Shown here: in pieces, positions 1 to 7,603 of the stretch
Layout: the number at the start of each line of letters is the position of its first letter
Numbering within the stretch: position 1 is the stretch's first letter
Assembly (NCBI GenBank): GCA_002428935.1
Contig: DIYG01000117.1
Location: 1 to 34,617 of the forward strand
Length of the DNA: 34,617 nucleotides
DNA from: Halieaceae bacterium UBA6060
Lineage (GTDB): Bacteria > Pseudomonadota > Gammaproteobacteria > Pseudomonadales > Halieaceae
Direction: 5' to 3'
The notes under the pieces: model-generated
Told to the model about the DNA's origin: nothing
The model's database searches: none
What the model saw: only the letters and a program-made list of their open reading frames with translations
Position numbers and translations under genes: made by a program

Positions 1-2
1 TG

Positions 3-1202
3 GCTATCGGCGGGGCCGTCATGTCATTTCTGTACTGGGGGTTCAGCTTCCTGCGCATGGGCACCACGGGCGAAGTTGCACGGGCCTCGGGCGCCGGTAA
101 TGAGGAGCGCGCCCTCCTGGCCCTGGGGCGGGCCGGTGTTTTGGCCCTCGGGTTGGCCATCCTCCTGCTGGCCCTGCAGGTACCACTCCTAAGCCTGGGC
201 CTGGCAATCATGGACCCCAGTCCTGACCTCGCCACCACCGCTTTCACCTATGCCCAGGTAAGGCTATACAGCGCCCCAGCGGTACTCCTTACCTATACCG
301 CCGTGGGCTGGTTCATCGGCCACCAGGACACGCGCTGGCCCATGGGGATCGTAATCGTCACAAACGTCCTCAACATCGGTCTTGACGCGCTTTTCATTCT
401 TGGACTTGGAATGGCCAGCCAGGGTGCCGCCCTGGCCACGGTGATTGCTGAGTACCTGGGTTTATTCCTTGCCCTATACGGTTTGTACCGGCGGGGTCTG
501 CCGCCTATCAATGCCGAGGTTTGGGCCGCCCTTCGTCAGCTAAGGGCCTATTTGTACTTATTGCGCAGCAATCTGCACCTGTTTTTACGCACCTTAACCC
601 TGCTCTTTTCCTTCGCCTTCTTTACCGCCGCCGGCGAGAAGTTGGGGGCCAACGTGGTGGCCGCCAACGCCATCATGATGCAGTTCCTGCTATTCGCAGC
701 CTTTGCTCTTGATGGCTTTGCCTATGCCGCTGAGGGACTGGCGGGGGAAGCGTTGGGGCGGGGCGAAGCGAGGCGCTTTTATAGGGTCAGTGCACGCTGC
801 GCTCGATGGACGGCCATCTCAGCGCTGTGCATCAGTGGTCTTATTCTCCTCGGGCGCGGCACGCTGTTTCCTCTATTGACGGACCTGGCCGAGATTCTGG
901 ATCTTATGCACCGCCATGGCCTGTGGCTCGCTGTACTGCCCCTGGTCGCCGCCCCGAGCTATCTGCTGGATGGATTGTTTATCGGCGCCGGGGCTACTCG
1001 GGCCATGATGCTGAGCATGCTATTGAGTACCCTCGCGGTGTACCTGCCGTGTTGGTACCTGACTCAAGGCTGGGGTAACCATGGCCTTTGGTTAGCCTTT
1101 ACGCTATTCAACGCAGCGCGAGGCATCACCATGGGGCTCGCCTACGCCGCCTTTACTCGCCAGGGTCGTTGGTTGGACTGGTCGACGGATCCATCAACCT
1201 GA
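3..1202 (+). CDS. MATE-family efflux transporter (DinF-like), 5'-truncated by window edge
   Basis: Cation-coupled multidrug/toxin exporter of the inner membrane. The frame is open from the left edge, so the true start lies outside the window; about 399 residues are visible. They are mostly hydrophobic helices separated by short charged loops, consistent with the C-terminal ten or so of the usual twelve membrane segments. The early stretch LYWGFSFLRMGTTG and the later EGLAGEALGRGEARRFY resemble DinF-branch MATE proteins (family knowledge, not a search). An internal ATG at position 21 is unlikely to be the start because the conserved sequence continues upstream of it. The last 50 bases overlap the convergent yheV-like gene on the other strand. 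The substrate cannot be told from sequence. Confidence 0.85.
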   Translation, partial: AIGGAVMSFLYWGFSFLRMGTTGEVARASGAGNEERALLALGRAGVLALGLAILLLALQVPLLSLGLAIMDPSPDLATTAFTYAQVRLYSAPAVLLTYTAVGWFIGHQDTRWPMGIVIVTNVLNIGLDALFILGLGMASQGAALATVIAEYLGLFLALYGLYRRGLPPINAEVWAALRQLRAYLYLLRSNLHLFLRTLTLLFSFAFFTAAGEKLGANVVAANAIMMQFLLFAAFALDGFAYAAEGLAGEALGRGEARRFYRVSARCARWTAISALCISGLILLGRGTLFPLLTDLAEILDLMHRHGLWLAVLPLVAAPSYLLDGLFIGAGATRAMMLSMLLSTLAVYLPCWYLTQGWGNHGLWLAFTLFNAARGITMGLAYAAFTRQGRWLDWSTDPST

Positions 1203-1419
1203 CCGGTTCGGCGGTAGTTTCCACACGCCGGGCGGCCGCCCGATTGACCCGGGTTTTCACTTCTTCCGCCGCTGGCGCCTGCGGACGGTCTTCGCTAAAC
1301 CCGCAGGCGACGCACTCGCGCTTGTCGGTATCCAGGTCGACCACAATCTTATCCATGGCGGAGCACCGAGGGCACACGGCGCCCGCGATGAATCGTCGAC
1401 GACTGCGAAATCCCTCCAT
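1153..1419 (-). CDS. yheV: YheV-family putative zinc-ribbon protein
   Basis: Small protein of 88 residues of unknown function. The N-terminal RRRFIAGAVCPRC followed by ECVACGF matches the YheV family pattern (RFIAGAxCPxC...ECVxCG). C16/C19 and C36/C39 form two CxxC knuckles suited to one zinc ion. A good ribosome site (GAGGA, about 8 bases before the ATG) supports this start. The C-terminal tail of about 30 residues after the zinc ribbon is longer than in E. coli YheV; its end is encoded antisense to the last 50 bases of the MATE gene. In Pseudomonas, as I recall, yheV sits beside prlC and a gamma carbonic anhydrase gene. Here the carbonic anhydrase is close by, but prlC is not in the window. 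Probably co-transcribed with the ClbS-like gene 57 bases upstream. Confidence 0.85.
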   Translation of the reverse strand: MEGFRSRRRFIAGAVCPRCSAMDKIVVDLDTDKRECVACGFSEDRPQAPAAEEVKTRVNRAAARRVETTAEPVRLMDPSTSPTNDPGE

Positions 1420-1476
1420 GATCTATGTCCTCGTGATGGCCATGCTTGGGGCCCGCTGCACTGGTGCCGGGGGCCC

Positions 1477-1980
1477 CTACTGGGCTTTCTCGGCTCTTTG
1501 TCGAGCTCGGATGTACTTTGCCGCAGACCGATAATGACTCGGGCCAGTAGCCTCGGCCCAACGCCCAAGCGTCCAATCGTTAGCGGCTCCTATCAAAGGA
1601 CCCGAATACAGCTCCCGATTTGACCGCGCCTGCAAAAACGCAAGCAGTTTGTCGTGGCCATCTCGAAGCGACACCTTGGCCTTTGCCCAGCTCAGGCGCC
1701 GCTGCTTCGCACGCAGATCCGCATTGTATTGTTTGAGCTGATTCCACTTATAGCCCTTGGCAGGAATGAACACTTCCCGACCCGCCTTCCCGTCGGCATA
1801 CCAACCGAGAAACAGATCTATCCAGTGCGCTCGATGGGCAACGACATCTTTAATCGAGGTGTCGTCTTCATCTTTTACCAGAGCAAGGCGGGGACTCACG
1901 CTCTCTACCAGGGTTTCAAGCTTTTCGAACTCTCCCTGCGTAAGTTCCAGTAGTTCCTTTTTTTCTGTAGCGGCTGGCAT
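1477..1980 (-). CDS. ClbS/DfsB family four-helix bundle protein (DUF1706)
   Basis: A 167-residue soluble protein of the ClbS/DfsB family. The central stretch LFLGWYADGKAG...IPAKGYKWNQLKQYN is the family hallmark (WxxLxxxWYxxGxxG, then PxxGYKWNQL). Near the C-terminus is LGRWAEATGPSHYRSAAKYIR, matching the family's final helix. ClbS of colibactin producers is a cyclopropane hydrolase that protects against the toxin; most relatives have unknown substrates, and no polyketide cluster is visible here, so a resistance role is only a possibility. The frame stays open upstream, but the ATG at 1980 is chosen because AAGGAG lies about 10 bases before it and because family homology begins at MPAATEKKELLELTQ. 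Divergent from the carbonic anhydrase gene, in the same direction as yheV. Confidence 0.85.
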   Translation of the reverse strand: MPAATEKKELLELTQGEFEKLETLVESVSPRLALVKDEDDTSIKDVVAHRAHWIDLFLGWYADGKAGREVFIPAKGYKWNQLKQYNADLRAKQRRLSWAKAKVSLRDGHDKLLAFLQARSNRELYSGPLIGAANDWTLGRWAEATGPSHYRSAAKYIRARQRAEKAQ

Positions 1981-2119
1981 GGGGTTTTCACTCCTTGGCC
2001 CACAACGGTGCGATAACATGAGGGAGTACGATTCACACTCCGCCGCCCTTGTTGCCTGAACCGTCGAAGTAGGGAGACGTACATGATAGCCGTCATTCCC
2101 AGCAAGAGAACCGTTCACC

Positions 2120-2695
2120 GTGCAGGATCATTACACCGCCACCAGCCTTCGCAGCTTTAGAGGTCATACGCCAAAACTGGGAGAACGGGTCTTAATTGAT
2201 CCGAGCGCAGTGGTCCTCGGGGACGTGGATCTCGCCGACGACGTTTCCGTATGGCCTGGCGCCATTGTGCGCGGGGATATGCACCGCATTCGGGTGGGCG
2301 CACGCACCAGTGTCCAGGACGGCTGCGTCTTGCACATTACCCACGCCTCCGATTACAACCCCGACGGATGGCCTCTCACCATCGGCCAGGAGGTGACCAT
2401 CGGTCACAATGCCACCCTCCACGGCTGCACCCTCGGCGATCGCATTCTGGTGGGTATGGGTGCGATCATCATGGACGGCGCCATCGTCGAAGATGATGTG
2501 GTGATCGCTGCCGGCGCTTTAGTTCCGCCAGGGAAAAGGCTAGCGAGTGGCTTTCTCTATGCCGGTGCTCCGGCCCGTCAGAAACGTGCCCTAAGCGACG
2601 GCGAAATGGCCTACTTCAGCTATAGCGCGGGAAACTACGTAAAGCTTAAAGACCAGCACCTTGAGGAATTGAATCGCGCGGCAAAAAGTCCCTGA
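2120..2695 (+). CDS. Gamma carbonic anhydrase family protein (YrdA/PaaY-like)
   Basis: Left-handed beta-helix protein of 191 residues built from hexapeptide repeats, related to gamma-class carbonic anhydrases, which form trimers with zinc at subunit interfaces. Repeats run roughly from VLIDPSAVVLGDVDLADDVSVWPGAIVRGD to VIAAGALVPPGK. The zinc-ligand pattern is complete: H72 in CVLH, then H96 and H101 in IGHNATLHG. SDYNPDG and GMGAIIMDG are typical of the YrdA/PaaY branch, whose members often show weak or no carbonic anhydrase activity, so catalysis is not assured. The start is GTG, preceded by only a moderate purine-rich site (AAGAGAA). It converges on aroE with 18 bases between stops, and no clear terminator is visible there. 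Confidence 0.92.
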   Translation: MQDHYTATSLRSFRGHTPKLGERVLIDPSAVVLGDVDLADDVSVWPGAIVRGDMHRIRVGARTSVQDGCVLHITHASDYNPDGWPLTIGQEVTIGHNATLHGCTLGDRILVGMGAIIMDGAIVEDDVVIAAGALVPPGKRLASGFLYAGAPARQKRALSDGEMAYFSYSAGNYVKLKDQHLEELNRAAKSP

Positions 2696-2713
2696 GAAAA
2701 ATACTGCGCTTAC

Positions 2714-3553
2714 TCAAGCCGCCGCTGCGAGCACCCCTCGCAACTCGTGGATTACCGGCTGGGTTTCCGGGCGCTGACGATGCCAGGTGAAAAACGCCTC
2801 CGCCGCTTGTTCCACAAGCATGCCAAGGCCATCGCTCACGGCCCAGGCGGCGTTATGGGCCGCCCAACGCATAAAGGCCGTGGGCTCGGCTCCGTACAAT
2901 AGGTCGTAGCAACAGGTTCGCTCACCAAGGATGTTTGCGTGAAGGGGAGGGGCTTCACCGCAGAGGCCTGCGGAGCTGGCGTTGATCACCAGATCGAACT
3001 GGGATCCGCACAAGCCGTCATAGCCACTGGCGGTTATATCCCCCAGGCCAGCGAATTCGTGCGCCAGGCGCTGGGCGCGCTCCACGGTCCGGTTAACGAT
3101 ATGGATGCTCAGGGGCAACTCCCGAAGCAGCGGCTCGAGAATTCCTCGCACGGCACCGCCGGCACCAACGATAAGTACTCGCTGGCCCTGTACCGCCCAG
3201 CCCAGGTTCGCGACCATGTCCCGAACCAGGCCAATGCCATCGGTGTTGTCTCCATGGACCTGGCCTTCGTCATCGGTCCAAAGGGTGTTTACGGCACCGG
3301 CTCTACTCGCCCGGGGAGTCAGCTCCTGCGCCAGACCGGCCGCTTCCTCTTTGAAGGGAACGGTAACGTTGAGGCCCGATCCACCGGCGTCGAAGAATGC
3401 CGCCACGGCTCGTGGAAAATCTCCCACCTCGACCCGAACGGCACGATACTCCAACCGTAAGCCGCATTGACCGGCAAAGGCGCTGTGAATAAACGGTGAA
3501 CGACTGTGTTTGATAGGGTTGCCAAAAACGGCGAACCGTAAGCTGTTGTTCAT
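2714..3553 (-). CDS. aroE: Shikimate dehydrogenase (NADP+)
   Basis: Reduces 3-dehydroshikimate to shikimate in aromatic amino acid synthesis; cytosolic. The 279 residues are close to the E. coli length. The N-terminal substrate domain has FGNPIKHSRSPFIH, catalytic K68 in NVTVPFKEEA and D105 in GDNTDG. The NADP domain carries GAGGAVRG (about 130-137), followed by NRT, the cofactor phosphate-binding motif. The C-terminal DGLGMLVEQAAEAFFTW is typical. The start ATG overlaps the hemF stop in an ATGA arrangement, so the two genes are translationally coupled, the same pairing as in Pseudomonas. Nothing unusual. Confidence 0.96.
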   Translation of the reverse strand: MNNSLRFAVFGNPIKHSRSPFIHSAFAGQCGLRLEYRAVRVEVGDFPRAVAAFFDAGGSGLNVTVPFKEEAAGLAQELTPRASRAGAVNTLWTDDEGQVHGDNTDGIGLVRDMVANLGWAVQGQRVLIVGAGGAVRGILEPLLRELPLSIHIVNRTVERAQRLAHEFAGLGDITASGYDGLCGSQFDLVINASSAGLCGEAPPLHANILGERTCCYDLLYGAEPTAFMRWAAHNAAWAVSDGLGMLVEQAAEAFFTWHRQRPETQPVIHELRGVLAAAA

Positions 3554-4482
3554 GCACTCACCTGCAGAGACGGCTCACCAAGCCAGTCCCGACCCTGAAG
3601 AAAATATTCCGTAAGCCGCGCTTCGTCGGAGCCGGCCTCGGGGTGATAGTCATACTCCCAGCGCACGAGCGGCGGTAGGGACATGAGAATCGCCTCCGTA
3701 CGCCCGTTCGACTGCAGACCAAATAATGTTCCACGGTCAAACACCAAATTGAATTCCACATAACGGCCTCGACGATAAAGCTGAAATTGTCGTTCTCGCT
3801 CGCCGTAGGGCATATCTTTACGTCGCGCCAGGATAGGGCGATAGGCCGGGAGATAGGAGTCTCCCACGGCGCGCATAAACGCAAAGCAGGTATCGAAATC
3901 CCAGTGGTTCAGATCGTCGTAAAACAAGCCCCCCACACCGCGGGGTTCATCCCGGTGTTTGAGGTAAAAGTAGTCGTCACACCATTGCTTACAACGGCCG
4001 TAGACCTCATCTCCAAAGGGTGCACAGGCATCAGCCGCCGTGCGGTGCCAGTGCACGCAATCCGCATCAAAGCCGTAATAGGGCGTGAGGTCATAACCCC
4101 CACCAAACCACCAGACCGGTTCTTCGCCAGGTTTCTCGGCGACAAAAAGCCGGACATTGGCATGAGAGGTAGGTGCATAGGGATTTCGGGGGTGAATCAC
4201 CAGGGACACACCGAGGGCCTGATAGCTGCGGCCCGCCAGCTCCGGACGAGCCGCCGTCGCCGAGGGAGGCAAACCCTCACCTATCACGTGGGAAAAATTT
4301 ACCCCAGCCTTTTCCAATACGGCGCCATCGCTGAGTACCCGGGAGCAACCGCCACCGCCCTCGGGGCGCTCCCATCGATCAGTGAGGAAATCGCAATCGC
4401 CGTCTTCTTGCGCCAGGCCCTGGCAAATGCGCTCCTGCAAATCCAATAGGTAGGCTTTGACGCTTTCTATTTGTTCACTCAT
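3550..4482 (-). CDS. hemF: Oxygen-dependent coproporphyrinogen III oxidase
   Basis: Aerobic heme synthesis: oxidative decarboxylation of coproporphyrinogen III to protoporphyrinogen IX. The 310-residue protein matches the family end to end, including RNPYAPTSHANVR, the signature WWFGGGYDLTPYYGFD, HRDEPRGVGGLFYDDL and the C-terminal RGRYVEFNLVFDRGT. The ATG at 4482 (MSEQIESVK) is chosen over an upstream in-frame GTG at 4524 because homology begins there; its ribosome site (GGAC) is weak. It lies first in a hemF-aroE pair. A sigma70-like promoter about 200 bases upstream (4680-4707) probably serves both. In Pseudomonas tsaC and qor lie between dprA and hemF; neither is present here. Confidence 0.96.
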   Translation of the reverse strand: MSEQIESVKAYLLDLQERICQGLAQEDGDCDFLTDRWERPEGGGGCSRVLSDGAVLEKAGVNFSHVIGEGLPPSATAARPELAGRSYQALGVSLVIHPRNPYAPTSHANVRLFVAEKPGEEPVWWFGGGYDLTPYYGFDADCVHWHRTAADACAPFGDEVYGRCKQWCDDYFYLKHRDEPRGVGGLFYDDLNHWDFDTCFAFMRAVGDSYLPAYRPILARRKDMPYGERERQFQLYRRGRYVEFNLVFDRGTLFGLQSNGRTEAILMSLPPLVRWEYDYHPEAGSDEARLTEYFLQGRDWLGEPSLQVSA

Positions 4483-4679
4483 ATCTTTTTTGTCCGTTGA
4501 CCCATGGCGCTGGTGAACCAACACAGCATGGATCCTTCCCTACCGACACCCCCATTCGGTACCGACATTGTAGATGGCCGTGGCCTGGGTCCGGTTGGGC
4601 GGTATTTCCGTGTCGCCGTCGACAATCGGTAGGGGGTCTTCGCAGCTGCCCAACACGAGACCGCTGTCGCGGGGCGCAG

Positions 4680-4707
4680 ATTCTAGCAACTGTACCGGCG
4701 CGAACAA
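4680..4707 (-). promoter_or_regulatory. Predicted sigma70 promoter for hemF-aroE
   Basis: On the minus strand TTGTTC (4707-4702) and TAGAAT (4685-4680) are spaced by 16 bases, immediately downstream of the dprA stop. Transcription would begin near 4673 and give hemF a leader of roughly 190 bases. The same strand is open in the dprA frame from 4728 to a stop at 4540-4542, with only weak start candidates (TTG at 4707 or 4689), so a tiny gene cannot be excluded. Inferred from sequence alone. Confidence 0.45.
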
Positions 4708-4728
4708 CCGCAGCGAACAAACGGCCAG

Positions 4729-5895
4729 CTACAGGCGGATAAGGCGGCCATCGGAACGGCCGACCCAACCGTCTACTTCCAGTTCTGCGACCGCCGCCAG
4801 AAAATCGTCCACGGACAAACCCGAGGCCCGTTGGACATCGTCAAAAATCGCCGGTTCATCGCCCAGGCAGTTTAGGATCTGCCGCCCAACGACCGAGGGA
4901 TCGTCACGGCGCGATACGCCCCGCAAACCCCTCGACCCCTCTGCCGCAGGGCTAAGGCGGGGAAACAGGTTCGTCAAATCATCCAGATCCGTTATGGGCT
5001 GAGCTCCGTCGCGCAGAAGCGCCAGACAACCGGCGCCCTGTTCATGGAAGACAGACCAGGGCAAGACGAACACATCGCGGCCCTGCTCCAGGGCCGCCGA
5101 TGCCGTATGGAGTGACCCGCTGCGCAGGGCCGCCTCGACGATCACCGTTGCCTCGCACAAGCCGCTGATAATGCGATTGCGCCGGGGAAATCCGGCTTTC
5201 GTCGGCGGAGCGCCATCGGGTAGCTCGCTGAGCAGGCAACCTTCCCGCATAAGCTCCTGGGCGAGAGCCCCGTGTCGGTGGGGAGAGGGTCGATCTACCC
5301 CCGAGGCAAGGACTGCGGCGGTTATCCCGCCTCGCAGGGCACCGCGATGGGCCGCCGCATCTATGCCCAGAGCCAAACCCGAGCATATGGTGTACCCCCC
5401 CGCTGCCAGGGACTCGGCAATGCGCTCCGCAGCCTGTAGGCCACCCTTGCTCGCCCGGCGGCTGCCCACCACTGCGACGGCGGGGCCTTTCAGACAATCC
5501 AGGCTTCCCCGGTGGAACAACCATGGCGGTGGATCCGGAGTCTGTCGAAGCCGATCCGGATAGGCCTCAGCGGTAATGGGTGTGAACGTCGTGCTTAGGC
5601 CTGAACCTGAATAGGACCCGCTGCGAGCTGTCATGGGTGGCTCTGCAGACGGAGGCTTTGGACCACAAGACCGTTGGTCACAGAACCACTGATCTCGGGC
5701 CCGAAATACGGCCCGCTGGGTTGCGGGAGGTAACTGGGCCAGCCGTTCATCGGGGGCATGGAGCGCCCGCTCGGGATGACCAAATTCTAGAAGTAGGGGA
5801 CCGAGCCCCTGGGTTTGCTGACCTACGCTGCGAGCCAAGGCCCGGAAAGCGTCCTGGGAGTGAGCACTGGCAAGAGAAGGAGAGGCATCATTCAC
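4729..5895 (-). CDS. dprA: DNA-processing protein DprA (Smf)
   Basis: Loads RecA onto incoming single-stranded DNA during natural transformation; widespread also in species not known to be competent. The 388 residues hold a SAM-like N-terminal region, then the Rossmann-like core: VVGSRRASKGG, CSGLALGIDAAAHRGAL, FPRRNRIISGL and EAALRSGSLHTASAALEQGRDVFVLP. A winged-helix DML1-like domain ends the protein (about 330-388). Within the core the usual YP after the GGxTxAVLxxGxD motif is replaced by PSP. The start is GTG with GAGG just before it, 18 bases after the stop of the LysM gene, so the two form an operon as in Pseudomonas. The stretch of about 30 residues after residue 72, before the core, is low in complexity and probably a linker. 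Confidence 0.94.
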   Translation of the reverse strand: MNDASPSLASAHSQDAFRALARSVGQQTQGLGPLLLEFGHPERALHAPDERLAQLPPATQRAVFRARDQWFCDQRSCGPKPPSAEPPMTARSGSYSGSGLSTTFTPITAEAYPDRLRQTPDPPPWLFHRGSLDCLKGPAVAVVGSRRASKGGLQAAERIAESLAAGGYTICSGLALGIDAAAHRGALRGGITAAVLASGVDRPSPHRHGALAQELMREGCLLSELPDGAPPTKAGFPRRNRIISGLCEATVIVEAALRSGSLHTASAALEQGRDVFVLPWSVFHEQGAGCLALLRDGAQPITDLDDLTNLFPRLSPAAEGSRGLRGVSRRDDPSVVGRQILNCLGDEPAIFDDVQRASGLSVDDFLAAVAELEVDGWVGRSDGRLIRL

Positions 5896-5913
5896 GATGC
5901 CTCGTAGTCTAGG

Positions 5914-6993
5914 TTAGGGGTTTTTAACTTTGTCCATCACTTTCAGCGGACGATTGGCCTTTAGCACCAGAGCGTAGCTGGCCTTCTCGGCAACTTCAAA
6001 AATCATCGCCAGGCCGGCACGGGTATCCGGAAGACGGACGTTGTTACGGGCCACCTCATCGAAGACCAGTTGTCCGGCCTGATAGATCGCCAACACCTGG
6101 CCGGGTTCCATGCCTTCCCGAGCACCTTTATTGATGACCACAATGTCTGTTGTGCCGATCTGACTGACACCACCATCAACGGCGATCATAAAGCCGTCTT
6201 CAATGGTCTCCGTCGGGGCCCGCGGCTGAAAAGTAGCATCGAGGATTCGCTCTTCCAGGGGCAGCAGGCGATCGGTGATTCGTACTTCTTCCGTTACGCG
6301 GGTGATTTCCAGCTCAACCACCTCTTCCTCGAGGCTGCTCTTGGCCTGGGCGTTGCCGATGTCCTGGGCCTGGTAGCCAAGGATCTCCAGGGTGATGGGG
6401 TCGCGGTAGATATCACCGGAGCGATAAATACCGTAGGCGCGCTCCCCTTCCGGGAAGTAGCCGCGACCAAAAATAATGTCTCCGTTAGCGGTGATGAGAT
6501 GTTCCTGGCCCCCGGCGATGACATAGGCCGATTGTTCAAGCTCGTCGACACCCAGAATCCTGTGGCGCAGCAAAAACGCGCCAATCTGGTCCAGGGGGAT
6601 AACCGGAATGGCCAGATCCAGAGGCGTGACCCGCATATTGGGCACAAGCTTCACGTCCCGGCCTCGCGTTAGGGAAAGGCGAGGGCGGCCATCAACATAG
6701 CTCAGATAAATCGTGTCGCCGGGGAAGATAAGGTGCGGGTTGTCGATCTGAGGGTTCACGTCCCAGACCTCGGGCCAGAGCCAGGGCTCCTCGAGAAACA
6801 TGTCCGCGATGCCCCAAAGGGTATCGCCTTTTTGCACCAGGTATTCGCGGGGCGCCGAGTCCTTTATGGACTGGCCATGGCTCGCCTGAATCCCACCAAG
6901 CAGCACCAGCAGGGCGACCACCAACGTCAGCGGCAGCTTACGGCCCAGCGTCGGCGGCAGGATTCCATGGATGCCGAACAGCCTCTGTGTCAT
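5914..6993 (-). CDS. tsaP: LysM-domain periplasmic protein, TsaP-like (type IV pilus secretin-associated)
   Basis: Exported peptidoglycan-binding protein of 359 residues. A signal peptide covers about residues 15-40 (basic GRK, hydrophobic LPLTLVVALLVLLGG, small residues ASHG). The LysM domain spans about 50-97: YLVQKGDTLWGIADMF, PEVWDVNPQIDNPHLIFPGD. A long C-terminal region follows that matches the FlgT/TsaP-like proteins encoded next to dprA in Pseudomonas. TsaP anchors the PilQ secretin to peptidoglycan in Neisseria and Myxococcus; that role here is transferred by family and context. The frame is open far upstream, but the ATG at 6993 with GGAG 8 bases before it and the signal peptide right after it is clearly the start. 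Divergent from def. Confidence 0.85.
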   Translation of the reverse strand: MTQRLFGIHGILPPTLGRKLPLTLVVALLVLLGGIQASHGQSIKDSAPREYLVQKGDTLWGIADMFLEEPWLWPEVWDVNPQIDNPHLIFPGDTIYLSYVDGRPRLSLTRGRDVKLVPNMRVTPLDLAIPVIPLDQIGAFLLRHRILGVDELEQSAYVIAGGQEHLITANGDIIFGRGYFPEGERAYGIYRSGDIYRDPITLEILGYQAQDIGNAQAKSSLEEEVVELEITRVTEEVRITDRLLPLEERILDATFQPRAPTETIEDGFMIAVDGGVSQIGTTDIVVINKGAREGMEPGQVLAIYQAGQLVFDEVARNNVRLPDTRAGLAMIFEVAEKASYALVLKANRPLKVMDKVKNP

Positions 6994-7050
6994 CGTCTCT
7001 TCTCCCCGGACCGATGTACTCGCGCTGTACTCGCACGATTCGCTGCACGT

Positions 7051-7056
7051 TATACT
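7051..7056 (+). promoter_or_regulatory. Probable -10 element of the def-fmt-rsmB-trkA-trkH promoter
   Basis: TATACT lies 29 bases before the def ATG in the 91-base divergent gap between the LysM gene and def. No strong -35 accompanies it; the nearest candidate TGTACT (7026-7031) has a long 19-base spacer. Predicted from sequence only. Confidence 0.4.
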
Positions 7057-7084
7057 ACCCCAGTCTACGGTAGAAGTTTTTTCC

Positions 7085-7591
7085 ATGGCAGTTCTCGACA
7101 TTCTGGAGTTTCCCGATCCCCGCCTGCGCACGGTGGCAAAGCCCGTAACCACGGTGGACGATGCCCTGCGGGCGTTTATCGGTGATCTTCTGGAAACCAT
7201 GTACGACTGCTCTGGCATTGGCCTGGCGGCCACCCAGGTCAACGTCCATCGACGCCTCTTGGTGATGGATGTTTCGGAAACTCGCGATGAGCCGAAGGTG
7301 TTTATCAACCCGGAAGTCACCGTCCTCGACGAAACCCTGGGCAGCTATGACGAAGGCTGTTTATCGGTGCCCGGCTTTTATGAAGAAGTGAATCGTCCGC
7401 AAAAAGTACGCGTCGACGCCCTCGGCCGCGATGGCGAGGCATTCAGCGAGGAATTGGACGGACTGTCTGCTATCTGCCTGCAGCATGAGATCGATCACCT
7501 CGATGGCAAGCTGTTTGTGGACTATATCTCCCCCCTGAAGCGCCAGCGCATTCGCCGCAAGCTGGAAAAAGCACACCGGCTGCGGGCCTAA
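7085..7591 (+). CDS. def: Peptide deformylase
   Basis: Removes the formyl group from the N-terminal methionine of new proteins. The 168 residues carry all three motifs: GIGLAATQV (44-52), EGCLSVP with metal ligand C92, and QHEIDHLDG with ligands H134/H138 and catalytic E135, numbering two higher than E. coli Def. The ATG at 7085 is chosen because family homology (VLDILEFPDPRLR) starts there; upstream in-frame codons run into the LysM leader. First gene of a plus-strand run with fmt, the enzyme that adds the formyl group it removes. Only 12 bases separate def from fmt. Confidence 0.97.
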   Translation: MAVLDILEFPDPRLRTVAKPVTTVDDALRAFIGDLLETMYDCSGIGLAATQVNVHRRLLVMDVSETRDEPKVFINPEVTVLDETLGSYDEGCLSVPGFYEEVNRPQKVRVDALGRDGEAFSEELDGLSAICLQHEIDHLDGKLFVDYISPLKRQRIRRKLEKAHRLRA

Positions 7592-7603
7592 AGGCCCTTG
7601 TCC

